From Puccinia triticina (taxonomy: Eukaryota > Basidiomycota > Pucciniomycetes > Pucciniales > Pucciniaceae), in contig NC_070561.1 in assembly GCF_026914185.1 (NCBI RefSeq), positions 6,448,001 through 6,512,000 on the forward strand: DNA of 64,000 nucleotides, in the 5' to 3' direction. Both the position numbers and the translations under genes were made by a program. The notes below the pieces were generated by a model that was not told where the DNA came from, made no database searches, and worked only from the letters and a program-made list of their open reading frames with translations. This document shows, piece after piece, positions 11,417 through 24,002 of the stretch. How positions within the stretch are numbered: position 1 is the stretch's first letter; the number at the start of each line of letters is the position of its first letter.

Positions 11417-14400
11417 TAGAGATGGCCTCTGGCACACGGGTACCCACCGCGGGTGCGGGTACCTGCCTGAAATTTCACAAATTCTGGACACCCGCACCCG
11501 TGAGGGCGAGTACCCGGGTGTCAGGGCGCAGGTACCCGGGTGCGGGAGCAAGTACTTGCTTGTCAAGCACCTTTTTTCTCACCACAAACACTTCTGATTC
11601 ATTTTTCAGCACCAGTTAATATTTACAATTTTTTAAAATTTTCACTCCTCTGCATTCTGTTGACTATTCTTTTTCTGTTGTTGCTTCCATCGACGCAAGA
11701 GTCCAGGTTTTATCCTACCGTTTCCTGAGTAAAATGCCACGGTCATTCCTCGAGTGACAGAAGATGCTTTGAGCCGGTGCCTTCGGGCCGAAACATAATC
11801 CCGGCCAAAATTAAATGTCCTTTCAACATCTACAGTTGTAGCTGGTGAAGATATATATTAGGCATTATTAATCAAAGGGATAGAAAAAAAAATGAGTAAC
11901 AAACCTGGACAGCTGAGCACGTCAAGTGCCATCTGAAGGAGGCCTCCGTGATTGTTCCCGGCGCGACCTTGTTGAATCCACCATTTCAGAAGGTCAACCG
12001 GTGATCCTTCCTGAAGATGCAACCCCCCGGCAAGCCATATGTTGAGAGGATCGCTCAAGGTGTTTGCTGAACGAGCTTTGTAGGCAGTGCTCAGCCCAGC
12101 AAGAACACCTCTTGGAGCCTGGCGAGGAATAATCAAATTTGGTTTAGCATGAAACTTTGCCCCGCAATGTCAGTACTTTCACTAACCTTGTGAGGAATAC
12201 TCGGCTCTTGGTTTGAGATCGGCTGTGTTTCAGGCTTGTAGTGGGATTCCCACATCTCCCGAGTGAGTCGGATCGATTCGTCAATCTCTTCAGGCTCCCA
12301 ATTTGCAAGCTTAAAATATTCGTCTTTGAAAGATGGATGGAGAACTGCAAAAATAAATTCTGTAAATACGTCTGTCTTATTGAGTTGAAGTAAAAAGTTA
12401 CTCACCCATAGCGACTCGATACAAAGGCGAACAATCTGTAAGCGTGTAGTACTTATTTGCTAATTGAAGTCCTGCACGGCAGACATTTCTCAAGGCTGGA
12501 GGGTATCCGTCTTTCTTGTTTGAAATTGCGGTGGATAGATGAGATGTAATTTGGTCAATAAAGACAACAACTTGAGATATTCGAGCAGCCCCGCGAGTCG
12601 AAACTTGAAGAGTGATTTCATGGAACGGCTGAAGGACCTTGACCAGGTCTTGCGCTAATTTCAGATCACTCTTACTGATTTGATGCTCTCGAGGGGGTCC
12701 ATGGCGTTTGTCCTTTTGCCACTCCATGCTATGCAGGTGATGTGATGTCAGTGATTGTTCAATGTTGATGATTTTGTGAGGGTAAAACATTGAAAAGAAC
12801 TCACATTGCTTCCGAACATTGCAAGATACCAGTCAGCTGCACCCACGTTGAATTCCACCGGGTCTTCACGTCACGTTCAACATTGTGAGGCTTCAGGCAG
12901 TTCTTCTCCTCGCAGAACTCCACGAAAATGGCCTTTGAATTGGGGGAATTCTTGAGCTTCCTAGCGATTGCTCGAAACTGTGTTTGGGAAATTATGAATT
13001 GGCTATCACAAGAAAATGTGGAATGAGCGCTTACCTTTGCAAGAGTTTTTCTACACGATTGAGACGTGTAGAAGTTATCCTCATCTTCATCGCTCATGTC
13101 GATGACATCTCGGGCCTCCAATTCAACATTGTCATCGTCGATAAGCTCGGCTGCTAGCATTGAATCTTCAAGGGGTCTTTCGTCTTGATCGCCTTGCTCG
13201 TCTTCATCTTCATCATTCCATTCGTCCATGCTAAACCTGTAAGCAATGCAACAACAACAATCAATGAATTGAGCGAAAGCAAGAAGAAAGACTGAAGAGG
13301 ATACTTTTTTATCTGCTTGTCAGCCTTCTTGTTGTTGTCTTCTTCGGAATCATCAATTGAAAAGGAATTGTTTTTTTTATCTTTTTTGTAGCTGCCAAAC
13401 GGACGCAATACGACTTGAACAATTAAGTTCAATATGTGAGCAAAACATCGAATCCACTGCGCCTCGCTTTTGATTTGAGGCCACTTGAATTTTTGGATCT
13501 CCTCAATCATTTTTTGGTTATTGGAAGCGTTGTCGGTGACGATACCGCATATCTGTGACACAAAAATAGAAAAGTCAGCACCAAAGATGAATTGGAAGTA
13601 ATGAATCGGTCTTGCCTTGTTCTGCAACCCAAACTTTTCCACAATAAGCCGAACGGTTTCGGCTAGATAGATTCCGGTATGACTTTCTTTTAACAACACA
13701 AAGTCAAGAGGCATGGCCTCTAATTCATAACCGCCTTTGTCGTCCTCAACCATGCGGTATACAACTGTTCCTAAATTATCAAAACCGTTTGGTGACTGCC
13801 AAGCGTCGAGACCTAAATATAGTGCACCTTTGTGCTTCTAAAAAAGAGAATTTCGATTTATTCTAGGTGGTGAAGAGAAAGGCAGCTTCAAAAAATAAGA
13901 GAAGTTACCTCGAGCTGTTCCATGAATGAGTCCTGAACTGCAGTATATAACCTGCCAATCTCGCAAGATACCGCCTTCCTAGTTGGTAAATTTTTGACAA
14001 CCTGAGGGTGTAGGAGAGCTTGATGCGACATTTGAGCAAGAGCCGAAAACGGTCAAGCAGCCTCAGCACACCAGATTGCACAGAGCTGGGGCACCTGCAG
14101 GATTTTTTATTTCAGTCAATTTCTTGAGTTGGCAATAGATATGAAAAGAAGAAGCCCGACTTGCCTCCCGTGGATCAATATCACCAGTTCCCGAGACTCC
14201 CAGAGCGGCCAATTTTTGATCCGCCTTGGCCTCCTGTTGTTTCTTGAGGCAAGTTGCGACATGCTTCAGGAGATTTGAAGGAGAGGTGTCATGGGTTGGA
14301 CGGTGAATGCTACTCCCGCACATTTGAATTGAGGAGAATTGATAATATTTAGTTGGATAATCGACCAGAGACAATTCAAAATCTTACTGACATCTTACAA

Positions 14401-15114
14401 GCATATGAGATCATCCTACAATTGTTTTTGTCGAGCTGATTGGAAAGTTGTGGTGGATTGTAAGAAGCGTAACACGAGCTGAGTTGGTTGCTATGTACTC
14501 TCAGTGCCTTTTCTGTAAAAAAATATAATTTTTTGCAGTGATTAAATTTGGATGAGTGAGAGTTATAAAGAAAGAAACTTACTTAGCTCCTGCTCATCGG
14601 TCATTCCCTGAGACTTTGAACAATCAGTGGCCGGCGGTTCCTTGTCAGAATCATCTAGAACTACGGTTTTGCTTGCTCGTTTGTTCTGGGGGGGATGATT
14701 TTGAGATTGGGAAGCAATGCTGGGACTGGACGAGTGAGGTGGCGATCCTGGAGGCTTGCGACGCTTCCTGCTGTTGCCGGCCATGGTGAAGAGAAATATC
14801 CGAGGTTCTGAGGTTGATATCAGCACAGAGCTCAAGCAGAACAAGTCCGAGACCCACCGGGGCAGGCATATTATGTAATATGTATACCTGTGACACATAT
14901 GTGTATTTTCTATGTATGAGTGTATACCATATCTCCGACCAAAATTACCCACCAGGATTGGCGGGTACCCGTGTGGGTACCCGTTTTTTTCCTTCCCAAA
15001 AACTGGACACCCGCACCCAAACCCAGAACCCGCCGGCGGGTGCTAGGCGGGTGTTGCAGGTACCTGCCGACGGGTGCCAGGTACCTGCAAACGAGTACCC
15101 AGAGGTCATCTCTA
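11417..15114 (-). mobile_element. 3.7-kb hAT transposon 1 inserted in the satellite
   Basis: Inverted ends TAGAGATGGCCTC and GGTCATCTCTA with GGGTACCCG and CACCCGCACCC subterminal motifs. Perfect 8-bp target duplication CCTTCAAG (11409-11416 and 15115-15122). It contains one transposase gene on the minus strand. The intact duplication shows direct insertion into the satellite of the CACTA-type element. Confidence 0.93.
11642..14784 (-). pseudogene. hAT transposase 1 (multi-exon, one in-frame stop)
   Basis: A cut-and-paste transposase of hAT type. Exon 1 starts at ATG 14784 (basic Ser/Lys/Pro-rich N-terminus). A BED-like finger follows (CGSSIHRP..LLKH..TC near 14320-14240). The core is LGLDAWQSPNGFD (13830-13790), then VTDNASNN, then CFAHILNL, and near the end the hAT C-terminal dimerisation block (VERTFNFGRDYVSARRHRL, 11815-11760). 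About nine short introns interrupt it. Two have GC rather than GT donors (after DPRE near 14165 and after LQNK near 13617). At 14053-14055 TGA replaces the Arg of AARPF found in hAT 2. Otherwise the reading frames look well kept. Probably inactive through this single stop. Confidence 0.85.
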
Positions 15115-17160
15115 CCTTCAAGGTACACACTGAATCTTCGGGGCATTTGATCATTTTGGTACCAATATCAATGAATAAATCCCACACTGCGCTGAGATAT
15201 AGTGGCAGAAACACCAAGAAACTACCAAATTAGTGATATTTGGCAACCGATCACATTGTAGCTGCTACATTTGGGGGTTTTGTGGACCTTCAAGGTACAC
15301 ACTGAATCTTCAGGGGCATTTGATCATTTTGGTACCAATATCATGGAAGAACTCCCATGCTGCGCTGAGATATAGTCACAGAAACACCAAGAACCTACCA
15401 AATTAGTGATATTTGGCAACTGATCACATTGTGGCTGCTACATTTGGGGGTTGAGTGGTCATTCAAGGTACGCAATGAATCTTCAGGGGCATTTGATCAT
15501 TTTGGTACCAATATCATGAAAGAACTTCCACACTGCGCTGAGATGTAGTGGCAGAAACACCAAGAAACTACCAAATTAGTGATATTTGGCAACCGATCAC
15601 ATTGTAGCTGCTACATTTGGGGGTTTTGTGGTCATTCAAGGTACACAATGAATCTTCAGGGGCATTTGATCATTTTGTCACCAATATCATGGAAGAACTC
15701 CCACCCTGCGCTGAGACATAGTGGCAGAAACACCAAGAAACTACCAAATTGGTGATATTTGGCAACCGATCACATTGTAGCTGCTACATTTGGGGGTTTT
15801 GTGGACCTTCAAGGTAAACAAAGAATCTTCAGGGGCATTTGATCATTTTGGTACCAATATCGTCGAAGAAATCCCATGCTGCGCTGAGATATAGTGGCAG
15901 AAACACCAAGAAACTACCACATTAGTGATATTTGGCAACCGATCACATTGTAGCTGCTACATTTGGGGGTTTTGTGGACCTTCAAGGTACACACTGAGAC
16001 TTCAGGGGCATTTGATCATTTTGGTACCAATATCATGCAAGAACTCCCACGCTGCAATGAGATATAGTGGCAGAAACACCAACAAAATACCAAATTAGTG
16101 ATATTTGGCAACCAATTACATTGTGGCTGCTACATTTGGGGGTTTTGTGGTCATTCAAGGTAAACTATGAATCTTCAGGGGCATCTGATCATTTTGGTAC
16201 CAATATCATGGAAGAACTCCCACGCTGCGCTGAGACATAGTGGCAGAAACACCAAGAAACTACCAAATTAGTGATATTTGGCAACCAATCTCATTGTAGC
16301 GCTACATTTGGGGGTTTTGTGGTCATTCAAGTTACACAATGAATCATTGAGGGCATCTGATCATTTTGGTACCAATATCATGGAAGAACTCCCAGGCTGC
16401 TTTGAGATATAGCAAAACTACCAAATTAATGACATTTGGCAACTTAACAGATTGTAGCTGCTACATTTGGGGGTTGTGTGGTCATTTAAGGTACACAATG
16501 AATCCTTAGGGTCTATTGATCATTTTGATACCAATATCCTGGAAGAACTCCCAGGCTGTTTTGAGATATAGTGGCAGCAACACCAAGAAACTACCAAATT
16601 AGTGATAGTTGGCAACAGATCAGGTCGTAGGGGCTACCTTTGGGGGTTTTGTGGTCATTTAAGGTACACAATGAATCCTTGGGGGCTATTGAACATTTTG
16701 ATACCAATATCACGAAAGAAATCTCAGGCTGCTTTGTGATATAGTGGCATAAACACCAAGAAACTAACAAATTAGTGAGATTTGGCAGCTGATCAGATTG
16801 CAGCTGCTATATTTGGGGGTTTTGTGGTCATTTAAGGTACACAATGAATCCTTGGGGGCTATTGATCATTTTGATACCAATCTCATGGAAGAAATCTGAG
16901 GCCGCGTTGAGATATAGTGGCAGCAACATCAAGAAACTAACAAATTAGTGATATTTGGAAACTGATCAGATTGTAGCTGCTACATTTGGGGGTTATGTGG
17001 TAATTTAAGGTACACAATGAATCCTTGGGGGCTATTGATCATTTTGATACCAATATCATGGAAGAACTCCCAGGCTGTGTTGAGATATAGTGGCAGAAAG
17101 AGCCAGAAACTACCAAATTAGTGATATTTGGGAACTGATCACATTGTGGCTGCTGCATAA
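15115..17160 (+). repeat. 173-bp satellite array, block 4 (about 12 units)
   Basis: From about 16400 onward units diverge (TTTGATACCAATATC, AATCCTTGGGGGCTATTGA), a more degenerate edge. The array stops at about 17160 and is followed by a unique AT-rich stretch (17160-17446) without genes, which recurs at 50300-50580. Confidence 0.9.
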
Positions 17161-17446
17161 TGGATGTGACCCCAAATAAATTATATTTTAAAATATTTCT
17201 GGGTTTCATATGCAGAAAAATTTCCTGATGAAATTTTATGTGGAAATATTCCTCATTAATCTGTGGTTGATAACAAAAGTAGATAAAAAAAAGAACCTGA
17301 CAAAAATATGCTTAACCATGGTAAACAAATTTCAAAAAGGCCTTCTATGCATATAGCACTTCAAGTATGATATGCAATATCTTCAGGAAGTTCAACCAAC
17401 CAAATTAAAAATGTGTGCAGGATGGTATCATGAGAGAGGTCAGGGC

Positions 17447-17829
17447 TCAATGTTTTTCCTTTTTTGAAAAAAAGTAGATTTGGAGACTTCTGATAACATC
17501 AATTGTTGAAGTAAAAAAAAAAGAAAAAAAAATTGAGACCCCTCAGCTACCCTGGATTAATCCTAAAACTTGCAACGTCTTTTTTTCAGGAAGAATTGAA
17601 TGGTGTATGTAGAAATTTATGAATGTTATCAGGCAAAAAAAAAAAAAGGTTCCTGTGGCTTGAAGCTAACACAGGCAGAAGGAGAGAGATTATAGAATAG
17701 TATCAAGGAGACATGGAAAACAGACAAAGGTATCAAGAGGAATAAAAAAAAAATTGATCAATATAAATTGATCAATATACTCTATATTGATCAATATACG
17801 ACATCGCAAATTCATCCATCTTGGTAGTG
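17447..17829 (-). repeat. Right long terminal inverted repeat of the CACTA-type element
   Basis: Reverse complement of 4818-5207, with the same TATTGATCAATA cluster at 17755-17800 and the terminal CTTGGTAGTG. A third homologous end is at about 50570-50963. Confidence 0.88.
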
Positions 17830-17832
17830 CAA

Positions 17833-20183
17833 TATGGCCTTTGAATGGTGGGGCAAGGCGGTGAAGGTAGCTACGGAAACAACCAACAGCCTGCCCTTGT
17901 TGTCAAAGAGTCAAGCTTCACCCATTGAGCTTATGTTTCAAATGAAGCCAAATCTCAAGTTCTTCAGGCTGTTTGGTTGTTGGGCGTGGATCGTCAAGCC
18001 CAAGCAGAATAGAGGCCAGAATTTTGGGCCTATTGCGTGGGACGGTGTAATTTTAGGCTATGACAACAACTTTTCGTCCTATCGGATATACCGACCTGAT
18101 GACAGAGCTATTGTAACATCAAAGCAAGTTCACTTTGACAAAAAATTGTTTCCACAATGTGCCGCTCTGCACAAAATTCACAACGTCTACGGTATTGATA
18201 AGCTACCATCTTTTAAATCCTCTGAACCGATGCCCTTTGCAGAGGGGCAAGACTTGGTATACCAGCAAAGAGACAAAGATGACAAGCGCGAGGAAGAAGA
18301 TGAAATCAATCAAATATTAGGCAACATTGCCCCAGGTCCTCGTCTGGAAGAGCAAGACGAACTCACTGATGATGACAAGACAGCCAGCCCTCCTCAGGAA
18401 GCTTCCTCTCTGGAGCCGCAACAACTCAGAATCATGAAGCTCATTGGCCCAAGGCACCTGACGCAGATCATCGGCGACATTGATCCGGCCAATATTTGTA
18501 ACTACAGTTGTTGTCAAATGTACCACACCACCGCTTCGACTGACCCGGCTAATCACAAGCAAGCCATGCGCTCAGGCAAATCGCTGAGCTGAAGGAAGCT
18601 GCCAACATGACCCAGCATGAAGTTTGGCTGCAGCAAGCTCAAGAGCCTGATGATACTCCGATCCGGGCCACATGGGCATTTTGGAAGAAGCTCGGTCCTG
18701 ATAGTCAGGTTACAGATTTTAAAGCGCGCATCTATGCGCAGGGCTTCCAGCATACTCACGCCGTGAACTTTGAATCAAGATTTGCTCCAACCGGTCGCCC
18801 ATGCGCGCTTCGTCTGTTCATCTCCTTTCGGTGGACAATGACCTCGCGATACATCAACTGGATGTACGCAGCGCATTCCTCACGTGTCCTCTAGAGGACA
18901 AGGTAACTCTTTTAATACCTCCACCTGGGCTTGACTTTCCCCCAAACACCGTCTTGGAGCTGAAGAAGGCAATATAGGGTCTGCGCCAAGCGCCCCTAGT
19001 CTGGTACAACCAACTGTTGACCTACCTGAAGAGTATTGGATTCACAATATTGGTATCCGACCCCTGCGTCTTCTATTGACGGGGTGTTCCCAGCAGAGAA
19101 GATACTTATGTATTTGCACATGTTGATGATCTCGTCTATGTCAGCAAAAACCCCCTGAAATTCAAGGCCAAAATGGAGGCCAAATTCAAGATCAAATACA
19201 TGGGGGAGGCGGAATTTCTCCTCGGCATGAACATCAAGCGCTCTGTTGCCGTCATCCAAATCAATCAATCACAGTTCATTGATTGCAAGCTGGAAGAATT
19301 TGGTTTTGAAAAGCTTCATCCGGCCACCTGCATGCTCAATCCAAAAGCGTATCTCAGGAAAGCAACGCAGCAAGAAATAACTGAGTTTTGCAAGACTGGC
19401 GTCAAATACAGAGCGCTCATTGGTTTGCTTGACTACCTTGGCGTTCTGACTCGCCCTGACATCGCCTATGCGGTGAGCTCATTATTGCAATACCTTGAAT
19501 CGCCAGGCATGCCAAATTATCATGCAGCAGTTCAGGTTTACCGGTATCTTTCCGGTACTTGCAACTTAGGACTCACTTTCAAAAACAAGGAAAATGCGCT
19601 GAAGGCCTACGTTGACGCGGACTGGGGGAATTGCCCCAACACTCGTCTTTCATCCACCGGCTTTGCGATCACGTTGGGTACTCACTTGCTGGCGTGGAAA
19701 TCATTCAAGCAGGCAACTGTCTCCTTGTCAACGACGGAGGCCGAGTACAAAGCGCTCTTGGATCTAGGTCAGGAGCTTGCCTGGCTGTCAAATCTAATCT
19801 CTGAAGTGAAAATTTGTCCGGAAGAACAAAAAATCCAGGTCCTAGTCGACAACAAAGGGGCGATTGATCTCGCGAAAAGCGAGACTCCTCAAAATAGCTT
19901 TAGGACCAAGCACATGTTGATCCGCTTGCACTTTTTTCGGGAACTCATAGTTAGAAAGCTCATACAACTCAGCTACATCAGGCCCGAAGCCAATGCGGCC
20001 GACTTTCTCACCAAGCCTGTCGGTCAAGTCTTCATCCGCAGAGCATTGGAGCTCATTGGCATCAAATCTCTATCTCAGTCTGCTTCCAGCCTACCGGCTC
20101 AAAGCATGGCGGGATGTCAGGATTTGGGTACATCCCCGAATCATGAGAGAATTCACAAGACTAAGAGTATTTCATTTCACTAG
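17833..20183 (+). pseudogene. copia A integrase C-part, reverse transcriptase and RNase H (broken)
   Basis: Continuation of the copia A polyprotein after the CACTA-type element. It reads EWWGKAVK (integrase C-part), an acidic linker, then the RVT_2 reverse transcriptase with the catalytic HVDDLVYV at about 19118-19141, then RNase H (YVDADWGN, STTEAEY). Lesions: frameshift near 18575-18600, frameshift near 18828 (ISF), a TAG in place of Tyr in AIYGLRQAP at about 18974, and TGA for Arg in FYRRG at 19077-19079. From 19080 to 20114 the frame is open. The nominal ORF runs on into the copia A LTR and then copia B. A decayed copy, only partly matching copia B at protein level. Confidence 0.88.
20115..20143 (+). 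repeat. copia A 3' LTR, first part
   Basis: Starts TGTCAGGATTTGGG directly after the GGCGGGA purine tract, the same place where the copia B LTR begins. It is cut after 29 bp by copia B, with AATCA duplicated. Confidence 0.8.
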
Positions 20184-20963
20184 TGAGTATGCGATCAATC
20201 CTAACATACTAGGAGATATATAAAGAGAGAAATAAAACAGTCATGTACCTAAGAGTGGATACAAGACCGATTCTACAAGTAGATAGAGTAAAGAGAATCT
20301 TGGAAAATAAAGCACTGCAGTGCAGGCTGAGACACGTTATCGTGCTGTAAGAATCGGAGTTCTTTTGGGAGCAACTGAAGTCCACATCAGTGCCTGGACT
20401 CAGTTCAATGCAGAGTTAAACAGCAAGAGTTATCTTACTTAGACTCGATGGAGCTTAATCCTTAAGGACTCCAGATACGAGCTGCTAAGGGACCGGCGCA
20501 GCTGTCGTCTAACACGGGAGTGCGACAATCAGTCAGCTACCAGTCCTTGCTGTATAGTAAGGCTTCTGCAACAATCGACTTACCTCCAGTGGAGGGGTCC
20601 GATATTCGATCGTTGAGGCTATGACCGTTTAGGTCTGGGTTGGCGTCGGGTGCGAGCTTTCTGCAATATTGTACAATTATGTACGCATCAGCTTCGGCAC
20701 TTCCTAGCTATGACGAACCCTGTACAAGCGTGACTTACCTGCTTGAGGGTCCGCTTCGCTTGGGTCGCTTGGGCTCTTCGTCTGGTTCTGACGTGGCTAG
20801 AAGGGAGGAACAGAGTTTGGCATTTTAGCTTCAAACTACTGTCTTGGAGCCGCATGCATATGCATGGACCTAAGAAATGCGCAGACTCACCGCTACCCCT
20901 TTCAGGGTTAGGGTTTTGGTCCTTGCGCTTCCTGTGCGCTTGCGCAACACCGGAGTCTTGACA
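20144..20963 (-). repeat. copia B 3' LTR
   Basis: 820 bp, nearly identical to 25259-26078. The pol reading frame extends about 90 codons into it, to the stop at 20688, which is common when no stop falls before the LTR. Confidence 0.93.
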
Positions 20964-23900
20964 GCCCGCCGTGCTTCGAGCCGGTAGGCTGGAAGCAACT
21001 GTTGAAAAAGGTTTGATGCCAATGGTGTCGAGTGCTCTTCGGATGTTGACGCGCCCAACGGGCTTGGTGAGAAAATCGGCAGCATTCGCTTCGGAGCAAA
21101 TGTTGCTGAGCTGAATTAATTGTCTGACCACTAGTTCCCTAACGAAGTGCAATCGTATTGACATATGCTTGGTGCGAAAGCTATTTTGAGATGTTTTGCT
21201 TTTTGCGAGATTGATCGCACCGCGGTTGTCCACCAATACTTGTACGTTCTGCAATTCGGGCCTCGTCTTTGCTTCTGATGTCAAGTTTGATAGCCAAGCG
21301 AGCTCCCTGCCTAGATCAGATAACGCCTTGTATTCCGCTTCGGTGGTGGACAAGGAGACTGTAGATTGTTTTGATGACTTCCATGCAAGAACGTGAGAAC
21401 CCGCCAAGATAGCAAAGCCTGTTGAGGATCGACGAGTATCGGGACAGTTCCCCCAGTCAGCGTCTACATATGCCTTGAGAGTGTTGTCGCTGTTTTTCAA
21501 GAACGTGAGGCCGAGATCTTTGGTGCCGGCTAGATACCTGTACACCTGCACCGCCGCGTGGTAGTGATGAATCCCAGGTTGTTCCAGGTACTGAGACAGT
21601 GTGCTGACAGCATAAGAAATGTCAGGGCGAGTCAAGACACTCAAGTAATTTAGCGAGCCAATGAGAGCTCGATAGTTCACCCCCGTCTTGCGGAACTCTG
21701 AGATTTCTTGCTGCGTCGCTTTCTTCATGTAGACTTTCGGATTCAACGGACACGATGCTGGGTGAAGTTTGTCAAAACCAAACTCCTCAAGCTTACGTTC
21801 AACAAACTGAGATTGATTAATGTGGACACCATTCTCTGACCGTTCAATATTCATTCCTAACAAGAACTTCGCCTCGCCGAGGTACTTGATCTTGAATTCC
21901 GCCTCCATTTCCTCCTTGAAGAGCAGCGGTCGCTTGCTGACAAAGACTAGATTGTCAACATGGGCAAAGACATAGGTGTCTTCCCTGCCTGGAACTCCCC
22001 GGCGATAAAAGACACACGGATCCGCCAGAGAGATAGCAAATCCAATCGATTTGAGGTACGTCGATAATCTGTTGTACCACACCAGCGGCGCCTGCCGCAA
22101 ACCGTAGATTGCCTTCTTGAGTTCTAGTACCAAATTTGGCGGAAAATCTAACCCAGGCGGAGGCAGTAGGGTGACTTCATCGTCCAGTGGACAAGTCAGA
22201 AAAGCACTCCGTACATCGAGTTGGTGGATCTCCAAATCGTTGTCAACCGCAAAGGATATGAGCAGTCGAAGCGAGCATGGGCGGCTGGTAGGAGCAAACC
22301 GAGCAAGAAAGTTCACGCCATGCGTCTGACGAAATCCCTGCGCACATATTCGCGCCTTGAACTCGGTGACCTGGTTCTCCGCACCCAGCTTCTTTCGAAA
22401 GGCCCACGTTGCCGGTATTGGTGAGTCTGAGGGTAGACGAGGTTGCACCAGCCAGACTTTGTGTTGATCCATGTTCGCCGCCTCTTTCAGTTCAGCCTCT
22501 CTCCAGCGCGAAGACTCAGGAGATTGCATTGCCTGACGATGATTTTGCGGATCAGTGACCACAGTCGTGTGGAACATTTGCCGCCTTCCATAGTTCCGGA
22601 TGTTCGCAGGGTCGATATCGCTTGTGATGAGCGTTGGGTGCCTAGGCCCGATGACTTTCAGCACATGTCTACGCGTTGGAGGAGCCGGCGGAAAAAGGTT
22701 CGGATCTTGTTGCTGATGTTCAATCGCGGGATCCTCAAGGCCGTCTTCCTCTTCCTGCCGCTCATCAGCGCCCAGTTGGGGTCCAGGAGCCATATCACCA
22801 AGTATTTGTCGGATGTCCTCTTCCTCTTCACGATCCTGCTCCTCATCCCTCCTCATAGACTCTAGCTCCTCCTCTTCAGTGAACGGTAGCGGCTCTTCAT
22901 CGGTGAAAGCCGGTAGCTTATTGATGCCGTAAGCAGTGAGACTGCGGTGCTGAGCCGGACATTCCGGAAAGGTGGATTCGTCAAAATGAACATGCTTTGA
23001 CGTCACAATAACTTTGTCCTGAGGCCGATAGACCCTGTATGACGAAAAATCATTATCATACCCGAGCAGAACTCCATCCCACGCTATGGGACCGAATTTA
23101 GTGCCTCGATGCTGTTTTGGTTTCACAATCCAAGCACGACACCCGAAAGGACGAAAGAATCGCATGTTCGGTTTGATTTGAAACATTATTTCCATCGGAG
23201 AAGCTCGGCTTTTCGCCAGAGAAGGCAAACAGTTGGTCGTGGCCGTAGCAGCTTTCACAGCTTCTCCCCACCACTCAGGCGCCATGTTTGCCTGCATCAT
23301 CTGAGTCCTGGTCATTTCGATGATCGTCCTGTTCGCACGCTCTGCAAAGCCATTGTGCTGCGGCGTGTAGGGCGGCGACACGTTGTGCTGGATACCGGCT
23401 TCCTTCAGAAGTTCGCTGAGGCTTTTGTTGACAAACTCGCCGCCTCCATCAGTGACCAGTTTTTTGATTTCTTGGCCCGATTGCTTTTCGAAAAAGGTTT
23501 TATATTCTAAGATTGCCGAAGCCGCATCACTTTTTGCCTTGAGTATTTCAGCATGGATATAACCGGAGTGCTGGTCGACTAAGGTTAGGAAATATCTTGC
23601 CCCACCATTTGTAGCTGGTGTGATCGGGCCGACAAGATCAGCATGGACGACTTCCAGCGGAACTGACGCTTCTTTGAAGTGACTGGTGAATGGCAACCTC
23701 GTGATCTTGCCCTTCATGCACGCCTCACACGCCTTGGTCGGGGCAGCGGCCATAGGTTTGTCGAGCATCGATTGGATTCGCTTCTTGCTTGCGTGCCCGA
23801 TTCTTCTGTGCCACAAGTCAAAATCAGTGACGCCTGGCGCTGCGTTGACTTCGGTTAAGTTTGCGGTTGGTTGTTCTTGAAGATCACGCAATCCGACTAG

Positions 23901-24002
23901 CTCGAAGATGTTATTTTCAGTGCTGATACTCAATGCACTCAAGTTATCAATTTGCACTTCGAAACCGCAGGGAGCTGGTGTAATGGCTGCCGAATTCTCC
24001 AC
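20964..24002 (-). pseudogene. copia B pol: integrase, reverse transcriptase, RNase H
   Basis: Open for 1104 codons from 24002, running into the LTR. Counting from the Met at 24002: GAG-pre-integrase zinc motif H65, H70, C92, C95; integrase core D122 (HADLVGP), D185 (TDGGGEF), E221 (AERANRT); an acidic linker at about 370-430; reverse transcriptase at about 515-690; RNase H at about 845-960 (YVDADWGN, STTEAEY, VDNRGA). The reverse-transcriptase box reads HVDN at 681-684, so the second catalytic Asp is Asn (codon 21953-21951). The frame is joined to gag upstream except for one extra base at about 24001. Copia A keeps HVDD. Expected inactive as a polymerase. Confidence 0.92.

Larger units (their letters stand above)
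4818..17829. mobile_element. 13-kb CACTA-type element filled with a 173-bp satellite
   Basis: The ends are CACTAACAAGATGGATGAAT (left) and the complement of the same sequence with one mismatch (right), flanked by target duplication CAA at 4815-4817 and 17830-17832. Removing the element and one CAA restores the copia A integrase frame exactly. CACTA ends and a 3-bp duplication fit the CACTA (CMC/EnSpm) superfamily. The TIRs are unusually long, about 385 bp. No transposase of its own is visible: the interior is satellite, a short unique stretch near 17160-17446 (shared with the partial copy at 50300-50580) and three nested insertions. It is presumably non-autonomous. Confidence 0.85.

Noticed and set aside
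5208..17160. CRISPR-like spaced repeats
   Set aside because: Direct tandem satellite without unique spacers, in a eukaryotic transposon.
22443..22865. 140-codon plus-strand frame inside copia B
   Set aside because: Antisense to the intact pol frame on the minus strand.
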